The notes below the pieces were generated by a model that saw nothing but the letters and a program-made list of their open reading frames with translations, was not told where the DNA came from and did no database searches. A stretch of DNA of 20,005 nt from CAZLWA01 sp964563165 (lineage in GTDB: Bacteria > CLD3 > SB21): assembly GCA_964563165.1 (NCBI GenBank), contig CAZLWA010000096.1:1-20005 (forward strand), given 5' to 3'. Numbering within the stretch: the first letter of the stretch is position 1; each line of letters begins with the position of its first letter. This document shows, one piece after another, positions 15,627 through 20,005 of this stretch. Position numbers and translations under genes: made by a program.

Positions 15627-16565
15627 TTAATTGAATAGTACGCTGATGGATTCCGCATTATGGATGCGCGCAATCGCTTCCGCGAATATATGTGACACAG
15701 AAACAATTTCAAGCTTTTCGCACTTCACACGGACCGGAATGGTATCCGTTACCGTAATTCTTTTAATGGGTGAATCCATAACCTTCGCGATGGCTGTTCC
15801 TGACAGAATCGGATGCGTGCACGCGGCATAAATTTCATTGGCACCCGCTTCCTTCAACGCCGCCGCCGCCTGCGTGAGAGTACCCGCGGTGTCGATCATA
15901 TCGTCGACCATCAGGATATCACGGCCTTGGACATCGCCGATGATATTCATTATTTCTACGTCATTCGCACGGGGGCGCCGTTTGTCAATGATCGCAAAGT
16001 CCGCGTTCAATCGTTTCGCATACGCACGGGCAAGTTTCACTCCGCCCATGTCCGGTGATACGATCACCGAGTCCGGTTTCAGGATCTTGCTCCAATATTC
16101 CGTCAATACCGCGGATGAATAAAGGTGATCGAGGGGAATATCAAAAAATCCCTGGATCTGCGCCGAGTGCAGATCCATCGTAAGGATGCGATCCACTCCG
16201 GCCGTTGTCAATAAATTAGCCGTGAGTTTTGCGGTTATCGGTACGCGGGGCTGGTCCTTACGGTCTTGCCTGGCATAACCGAAATACGGAATAACCGCCG
16301 TAATGCGATGAGCGGATGAGCGTTTCGCGGCGTCGATCAGTATGAGTAATTCCATCAAATGATCCGCCGGAGGAATAGTGGATTGAACAATGAACAAGTC
16401 CTTGCCGCGTATGTTTTCGTCATACTTGGCAAATATTTCGCCGTCGCTGAAATTCATGATCTCGACTTTTCCCAGCGGAATTTTCAGCTTACTCGCCACG
16501 CCATGCGCAAAATCGCTGCTCGCACGGCCGGTAACTAAAACCATGTCATATAGTTTTTCTACCAT
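15627..16565 (-). CDS. prs: Ribose-phosphate pyrophosphokinase (PRPP synthase)
   Basis: Prs transfers pyrophosphate from ATP to ribose-5-phosphate, giving PRPP for purine, pyrimidine, His, Trp and NAD synthesis. The 312-residue length is that of class I enzymes. Visible motifs are IFAKYDENIRGKD (44-56), PYFGYARQDRKDQPR (93-107, the flexible catalytic loop), DLHSAQIQGFF (131-141), SPDMGGVKLA (170-179) and the PRPP loop VDDMIDTAGT (220-229). The ribosome site is modest (AAGTGAG region). Between this gene and tRNA-Gln lie 445 bp of duplicated tRNA sequence and palindromes, so expression from the ispE side may be affected. Confidence 0.97.
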   Translation of the reverse strand: MVEKLYDMVLVTGRASSDFAHGVASKLKIPLGKVEIMNFSDGEIFAKYDENIRGKDLFIVQSTIPPADHLMELLILIDAAKRSSAHRITAVIPYFGYARQDRKDQPRVPITAKLTANLLTTAGVDRILTMDLHSAQIQGFFDIPLDHLYSSAVLTEYWSKILKPDSVIVSPDMGGVKLARAYAKRLNADFAIIDKRRPRANDVEIMNIIGDVQGRDILMVDDMIDTAGTLTQAAAALKEAGANEIYAACTHPILSGTAIAKVMDSPIKRITVTDTIPVRVKCEKLEIVSVSHIFAEAIARIHNAESISVLFN

Positions 16566-16675
16566 AACTCACTTCTTACAATAATTTGAAAGAATCAAAA
16601 TTTCTCAAAAAAACAAAGTTGTGTTTCGCAGGCTAAAGCCTGCGCCTACCATTTTCTATTCAAACAGTTGGTAGC

Positions 16676-16716
16676 CGCAACCGCCTGCCCTGAGCTTGTC
16701 GAAGGGTTAGGTTGCG
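16676..16716. repeat. Palindrome interrupted by a second repeat element
   Basis: The arms CGCAACC and GGTTGCG, intact as an 18-bp palindrome with loop TTTA at 16925-16942, are here separated by 27 bp. That insert carries the imperfect palindrome CCCTGAGCTTGTCGAAGGG (16688-16706), a short interspersed repeat type seen in many bacterial genomes. One repeat has therefore landed in the loop of another. Confidence 0.85.
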
Positions 16717-16803
16717 TCGGGACGACACCCATATCTCCTTTATCACGATTTTACTCTTCAGTGATTTTAAATAACGTTCTAAGCTGGGGTGCAAGGATTC
16801 GAA

Positions 16804-16819
16804 TTCCGATACATCGGAA
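16804..16819. repeat. 16-bp palindrome, family TYCCGAYAYRTCGGRA
   Basis: TTCCGAT-AC-ATCGGAA is a perfect 7-2-7 inverted repeat replacing the variable/T-arm part of the tRNA-Gln pseudogene. Compared with the palindrome at 16843-16858 it differs by paired changes (C2/G15 to T2/A15 and C7/G10 to T7/A10), so the symmetry is kept. Confidence 0.85.
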
Positions 16820-16842
16820 CGAGACCAAAACCCGCTGCCTTA

Positions 16843-16858
16843 TCCCGACATGTCGGGA
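16843..16858. repeat. 16-bp palindrome, family TYCCGAYAYRTCGGRA
   Basis: TCCCGACATGTCGGGA is a perfect 8+8 palindrome replacing the D-arm segment of the tRNA-Gln pseudogene. Its right half followed by tRNA 5'-end sequence (TCGGGACGACACCC) also occurs at 16717-16730 and 16943-16957, which suggests further, truncated copies of the same palindrome-bearing tRNA end. Confidence 0.85.
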
Positions 16859-17010
16859 CGACACCCCAATAGTTTCGCAGGCTAAAGCCTGCGCCTACCA
16901 CTTTCTATTCAAACAGTTGGTAGCCGCAACCTTTAGGTTGCGTCGGGACGACACCCCGTATCTCCTTTATCTCGGTTTTGCTTTTACGTGATTTCAAATA
17001 ACGTTTTAAG

Positions 17011-17081
17011 CTGGGGTGCAAGGATTCGAACCTCGGATGGCGAGACCAAAACCCGCTGCCTTACCACTTGGCGACACCCCA
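17011..17081 (-). tRNA. tRNA-Gln (anticodon UUG)
   Basis: The 71-base minus-strand sequence folds fully: acceptor TGGGGTG/CACCCCA with discriminator G, D-stem GCC/GGC with a loop containing GG, anticodon stem GCGGG/CTCGC (one G-U) with loop TTTTGGT giving anticodon TTG, a 4-base variable region, and T-stem CGAGG/CCTTG around TTCGAAT. CCA is not encoded and must be added after transcription. It lies 21 bp after ispE, in the conserved ispE/tRNA-Gln/prs order. Confidence 0.97.
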
Positions 17082-17102
17082 AAACTTTTTGTTCTGCAAC
17101 AG

Positions 17103-17990
17103 TCAAACAAACTCACAAACGGCAATAAAACATTCCGGAAATTTTTGGATCAGATCAGCCAAATCACGGTCTTTTTCGAACAAACCGAACACCGTCGATC
17201 CGCTTCCGGACATGCGCGAAAATACCGCATTTTCTTTTTCGAGCATTTCCCGCAAACCCTTTATTTTCGGGTGTTCTGCGAAGACCAAAGGTTCAAAATT
17301 ATTGTCAAAAAACACCTGTTTTGTCAAAAGTGCGCTAAACTTAACAGATTTTGCCGTGTTTGTCAAGTTTAAACTTGACTTTTTCGGGCCTTCCCACGGC
17401 TTATAATCTTTATAATTTTCATACGCCCAGGATGTGGTAATGTGAATATTGGGATAGATCAAAATGACCTTTTCCGTCAAATTCCATTCAAAAAAATCGA
17501 GAATTTCCCCCCGGCCTGTTCCGACGGCCGTATTTCCCATACCAAGCAAAAAACCGACAAAAAAGGGAACATCGGAACCGAGCTGAGATCCCAATCGCAT
17601 CAATTCTTCATTTGAAAGTCCCAGTTGATAAAGTTTATTGAGGCCCACTAAAACACTGGCCCCGTTGCTGCTGCCGCCGCCGAGACCGGCGCCGACCGGG
17701 ATATTTTTTTTAATTTCAACATCGACGCCGCAATGCGTATTCCTTTTTTCTTCAATCAATTTAACGGCTTTGAAGCAGATATTGGATCGGTCGGTCGGAA
17801 CTTGAGAGTGGTCACAAGAAATCCGGACATCCTTCGAGTCATTTTTCTTTAATGTGACCGCGTCATGCAGATTGACGATCTTGAAGATCGTTTCAATATC
17901 ATGATAACCGTCGGCACGCTTGCGGACGATTTTCAACCCGATATTGATCTTCGCATACGACCGTATGGGTTCATTATTTGGCATAGTCAT
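17103..17990 (-). CDS. ispE: 4-diphosphocytidyl-2-C-methyl-D-erythritol kinase
   Basis: IspE is the ATP-dependent fourth step of the MEP isoprenoid pathway and a GHMP-superfamily kinase. The 295-residue protein has the N-terminal SYAKINIGLKIVRKRADGYHDIET (Lys14 is the expected catalytic lysine), the GHMP glycine-rich loop PVGAGLGGGSSNGA (98-111), SDVPFF with Asp140 as the expected base, and the C-terminal MSGSGSTVFGLF. The length is normal. Two ATGs lie two codons apart (17990 and 17984) and neither has a strong Shine-Dalgarno sequence; I keep the upstream one. Its presence implies the MEP rather than the mevalonate route. A weak promoter candidate lies at 18014-18042, just downstream of an inherited terminator. 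Confidence 0.97.
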   Translation of the reverse strand: MTMPNNEPIRSYAKINIGLKIVRKRADGYHDIETIFKIVNLHDAVTLKKNDSKDVRISCDHSQVPTDRSNICFKAVKLIEEKRNTHCGVDVEIKKNIPVGAGLGGGSSNGASVLVGLNKLYQLGLSNEELMRLGSQLGSDVPFFVGFLLGMGNTAVGTGRGEILDFFEWNLTEKVILIYPNIHITTSWAYENYKDYKPWEGPKKSSLNLTNTAKSVKFSALLTKQVFFDNNFEPLVFAEHPKIKGLREMLEKENAVFSRMSGSGSTVFGLFEKDRDLADLIQKFPECFIAVCEFV

Positions 17991-18013
17991 TCTTGAATTG
18001 GTCTTAGAAAGCG

Positions 18014-18042
18014 AGTTTAGTTTCTTTTAGCCATTTCTGCAA
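18014..18042 (-). promoter_or_regulatory. Weak candidate promoter for ispE
   Basis: On the minus strand TTGCAG (18037-18042) and TAAACT (18014-18019) are separated by 17 bases. Matches to the sigma-70 consensus are only three and four of six. It is the only fair candidate between the upstream terminator and ispE. The -35 hexamer lies in the U-tract of that terminator. Confidence 0.3.
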
Positions 18043-18078
18043 TAAAATAAAAAAGCCCAGCTTTACGGCTGAGCTTTT
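18037..18078 (-). terminator. Intrinsic terminator, minus strand, of a lost gene
   Basis: AAAAGCTCAGC and GCTGGGCTTTT form an 11-bp stem with a 6-base loop on the minus strand, followed by TTATTTTATT. The one imperfect position is a U-G wobble on the minus strand but an A-C mismatch on the plus strand, so the minus strand is the likelier orientation. No intact gene lies upstream of it, only the fragment at 18104-18193. Confidence 0.8.
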
Positions 18079-18103
18079 CAAATTCTTTTTTGGAGACAAA
18101 TTA

Positions 18104-18193
18104 TCAGGCTTCCGTTTCCGACAATTCACAGATCGCCTAAGGAGCGGTCTTTCTCCCGTCCTTATATTTTCCATCCCAAACGAGTTCGGTCAT
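18104..18193 (-). pseudogene. Fragment of a gene, possibly an adenine-specific DNA methyltransferase N-terminus
   Basis: From an ATG at 18193 the frame reads MTELVWDGKYKDGRKTAP, then TAG, then in the same frame ten more residues (AICELSETEA) and TGA, followed by a terminator. From memory the first 18 residues resemble the opening of a family of large adenine-specific DNA methyltransferases (a (V/L)W(D/E)GKY-DG start); this match is recalled, not searched. A start and a C-terminal end with a terminator, but no middle, suggest that a larger gene was removed by internal deletion. It could also be a chance 18-codon reading frame. There is no good ribosome site. Confidence 0.35.
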
Positions 18194-18288
18194 AATAACT
18201 ACCGATAGTTTTTAGATAGGATTTGGCTGGTCTATTTTAGACAACATTGTGCGATTAATCAATTAGTTTTTCAGAGAGCGGTTTAAAA

Positions 18289-18369
18289 AATCCCCCCGTG
18301 GAGTTTATACGGAGCTGGACGCGGAACTTCCCCCCTTTATTAAAGGGGGGCGCCGAAGGCGGGGGGATT
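18289..18369. repeat. C/G-rich palindromic interspersed element
   Basis: Outer arms AATCCCCCC (18289-18297) and GGGGGGATT (18361-18369) enclose an inner perfect 9-bp hairpin CCCCCCTTT-ATT-AAAGGGGGG (18330-18350) and a small GCC-GAA-GGC hairpin. This nested form looks like a small non-coding mobile or repetitive element. The short plus-strand reading frame across it is a by-product. Confidence 0.75.
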
Positions 18370-18715
18370 CTGAACGTCATCTTAACGATTACACTGGTTC
18401 TTTTAGATTATCGATTTCTCTCATGGCGGCGAAGCCGGGGGATTTCGCGGATGAAATTACAGGTCACCCCTACGGGGTTCTGAATTTTTGATTTTCATTT
18501 AGCTACACACAGTTCGCCCCTACGGGGCTTAACACCTTTAGAAAATCTCCTATCCCCACTTCGGCTGCGCTCAGTCCAAGCCTTGAAAAGGGGGCACCTC
18601 CTTTGCGCAGTAAGGACCCTCTGCGCGGGGGGATTGGTTCCAGCCCTTGCCGGATTTCATTTTGGTCGCCTAAATAAAATTATCGACTCGCTTCAGACAA
18701 TCCCCCTAACCCCCT
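18370..18715. repeat. Non-coding mosaic of short repeats
   Basis: No gene is seen. The stretch holds two copies of the palindrome CCCCTACGGGG (18467-18477 and 18517-18527), a CACTTCGGCTGCGCTCAGT stretch near 18558, GGCGGCGAAGCCGGGGGATTTC near 18426, GCGCGGGGGGATT near 18625, and AATCCCCCTAACCCCCTT (18699-18716), which is cut by the left end of the insertion sequence. These look like decayed copies of the same class as 18289-18369. Confidence 0.7.
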
Positions 18716-20004
18716 TGTACAGACCGGAGAGATAGGTAACGGGTGTTCGGGGACATGGGTAACACATTTTGTGAATGAATATTAGTTATTTAGTATTGTT
18801 ATTCAAATTAATTTCAGAGATTTTTGTTTGAGCAAAATATACGTCGAATAGGCCATCGTTGAGAGTTGGTTTTAAAGCTACTGGGAATCCTCTAAAGGCT
18901 TTACCGATTTTGAAAACTCGATTGTGAAAAGAGATTTCGCCTTTTTCCTGGACTTTACGGATCTGATCACCGGGCGCATACTCAATGAGGGGTAATACTT
19001 CTGGAAATGTTCTTTGACTGGCTTGATAACGGCTGGCAGGAGCCTTCATTTGGAGCGCTTCATGAGGTCGGTCCAGATTATAGACCATACGCCATTGATC
19101 GAAATGGGATTGCCATTGAGCCATACTGTCAAAGCATTTTCCGGTGATCGCCTCGAGTTTCAAAGTACGATGAAAGCGTTCGTCCTTGCCCATGGTCTGT
19201 GGATGACGTGGACGAGAGTGAGATACACCAATGCCTAAACGCAAAAGCCAGACAGATAAGCCGGTATAACTTTCGCAGTCTGAAGTTCCCCACGGTGAAC
19301 CGTTATCCGTGATGATACACACAGGTAAACCGTAACGACGAAAGATGGTAGTTAAGTGGTTTTGAACCGTAGGGCGCGTTTGATCTTTGCACGCATATAG
19401 ACCGAGATTGTAACGTGAATGGTCATCCAAAACAGTTAGCGGATGACAGTGGTCGCTCTTAATTGGAAAATGTCCTTTGAAATCCATTTGCCATAATTCG
19501 TTTGGAGCTGCGGCTTCGAAACGCTGCCATGCCTGGTGTTTAACAGATTCTGTAGAATCGATACAGCCATGACGATGCAAAATGGCCGTAATCGTACTCA
19601 CACTGGGCAACGGTACGGAACGGTGTTCTAACACGGCGCGCAGTTTACGAGCACCCCAGGCAGGATGAGCCCGGCGTATATTGAGAATGGCTTCTTCGAT
19701 CTCTGCCGTTGTACGATTCGGACTGTGTAAAGGACGGCGGGAAACATCCTTCAAAGCATCAACGCCGCCTGTTTGATATCGACGAAACCATTTGTAACCA
19801 GTTTTTGGGCTGATCTCAAAACGATGACACAATGAACGCATACAAACATTCTCATGTGAGGCTAACTGAACAAATTCTTTACGAACGGACATAAGTAAAA
19901 CTTCTTTCCATGGCATGATTATTCTCCTTCTCTAGTATAATCATACCAATTTAAGTGTTACCTATGTCCCCGAACAAGTGTAACCCATGTCCCCAGTCTG
20001 TACA
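18716..20004 (-). mobile_element. Complete IS481-family insertion sequence
   Basis: The ends are matching inverted repeats beginning TGTACAGAC: left 18716-18765 and right 19955-20004, identical at 41 of 50 positions. Within the right end two near copies of GGGGACAT-GGT-ACACTT lie 23 bp apart, probably transposase-binding sites; the outer copy is degraded in the left end. The 1289-bp length and one transposase gene fit IS481. The element interrupts a C-rich repeat on its left. Its right flank is one base from the window edge, so a target duplication cannot be checked. Confidence 0.93.
18786..19916 (-). CDS. IS481-family DDE transposase
   Basis: This 376-residue transposase cuts and joins the element's ends. 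An N-terminal helix-turn-helix region (about 10-60, SLCHRFEISPKTGYKWFRRY) is followed by a linker helix domain and the integrase core. The core has Asp145 in WQMDFKG, Asp204 in TDNGSPWG and Glu246 in HPQTMGKDERFHRTLK, so the DDE triad is complete. The opening MPWKEV is typical of the family. AAGGAG sits seven bases before the ATG. No frameshift or stop interrupts it, so the element may be active. Confidence 0.96.
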   Translation of the reverse strand: MPWKEVLLMSVRKEFVQLASHENVCMRSLCHRFEISPKTGYKWFRRYQTGGVDALKDVSRRPLHSPNRTTAEIEEAILNIRRAHPAWGARKLRAVLEHRSVPLPSVSTITAILHRHGCIDSTESVKHQAWQRFEAAAPNELWQMDFKGHFPIKSDHCHPLTVLDDHSRYNLGLYACKDQTRPTVQNHLTTIFRRYGLPVCIITDNGSPWGTSDCESYTGLSVWLLRLGIGVSHSRPRHPQTMGKDERFHRTLKLEAITGKCFDSMAQWQSHFDQWRMVYNLDRPHEALQMKAPASRYQASQRTFPEVLPLIEYAPGDQIRKVQEKGEISFHNRVFKIGKAFRGFPVALKPTLNDGLFDVYFAQTKISEINLNNNTK

Positions 20005-20005
20005 C

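Larger units (their letters stand above)
16784..16868 (-). pseudogene. tRNA-Gln pseudogene carrying two 16-bp palindromes
   Basis: Three blocks of 10, 23 and 20 bases are identical to the real tRNA-Gln at 17011-17081, covering the acceptor ends, the anticodon arm with TTG, and the T-loop. Between them the 8-base D-arm segment is replaced by TCCCGACATGTCGGGA (16843-16858), and the 10-base variable/T-stem segment by TTCCGATACATCGGAA (16804-16819, plus strand). The D-loop GG and the T-stem pairing are lost, so a normal L-shape cannot form. It is read as a decayed duplicate, although the blocks retained are unmutated. Confidence 0.88.
16623..17081. repeat. Tandem duplication of the tRNA-Gln region
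   Basis: Unit 1 (16623-16868) and unit 2 (16872-17081) share the same order: palindrome CGCAGGCTAAAGCCTGCG (16627-16644 and 16876-16893), CTACCA-TTTCTATTCAAACAGTTGGTAGC, a CGCAACC/GGTTGCG palindrome, TCGGGACGACACC, an AT-rich spacer containing CTCCTTTAT and AATAACGTT, then a tRNA-Gln sequence. Differences are point changes in the spacer plus block changes where palindromes are inserted. This accounts for the whole stretch between prs and the real tRNA; no protein gene is seen in it. Confidence 0.92.

Noticed and set aside
16784..16868. Second functional tRNA-Gln
   Set aside because: The D-arm and the 5' side of the T-stem are replaced by palindromes, so the tertiary GG/TψC contact and the T-stem pairing are lost.
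18298..18483. Plus-strand coding region of 61 codons
   Set aside because: It lies inside the C/G-rich repeat element, has a repeat-derived Pro/Gly-rich sequence and no ribosome site.

Overview
The window reads as bacterial chromosome of roughly mid GC, probably from an uncultured lineage. Three things suggest the broad FCB/KSB1/Calditrichota/Acidobacteria-like neighbourhood: long membrane Ser/Thr kinases with TolB-like and TPR domains, a divergent membrane pyrophosphatase, and many short interspersed palindromes. This placement is inference and has low confidence. Every convincing gene lies on the minus strand, so transcription runs from high to low coordinates.

Right end (18716-20004): a complete IS481-family insertion sequence with about 50-bp terminal inverted repeats. 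It sits in a 600-bp stretch of C/G-rich palindromic repeats. Next to these is what looks like the fossil of a gene: a start, an early stop and a leftover terminator (18037-18193).

Translation and phosphate block (10186-17990): ispE, tRNA-Gln(UUG), prs, rplY, pth, hppA, rpsF, rpsR, rplI, closed by a strong intrinsic terminator. The ispE/tRNA-Gln/prs/rplY/pth order is widely conserved, and here a membrane pyrophosphatase sits between pth and rpsF. Between tRNA-Gln and prs the tRNA region is tandemly duplicated. The second tRNA copy has two 16-bp palindromes of one family exactly replacing its D-arm segment and its variable/T-arm segment.

Middle block (7833-10166): an enoyl-CoA hydratase/isomerase with its own likely promoter and a structured leader, then trmB and adk.

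Left block (1-7730), a signalling locus: a GAF plus SpoIIE-type phosphatase, a kinase-TolB-TPR protein, two small paralogous beta-rich proteins (one cytosolic, one with a signal peptide), and a second kinase-TolB-TPR protein. The stop codon of that last kinase lies in the final unit of a 29-copy heptanucleotide repeat that runs off the window edge. A kinase/phosphatase set around two small paralogues of unknown family is the best candidate for an undescribed system, but no functional link is proven by sequence alone.

Both ends of the window lie in repeats (the heptad array and the outer base of an IS), as expected if this is a whole contig broken at repeats.
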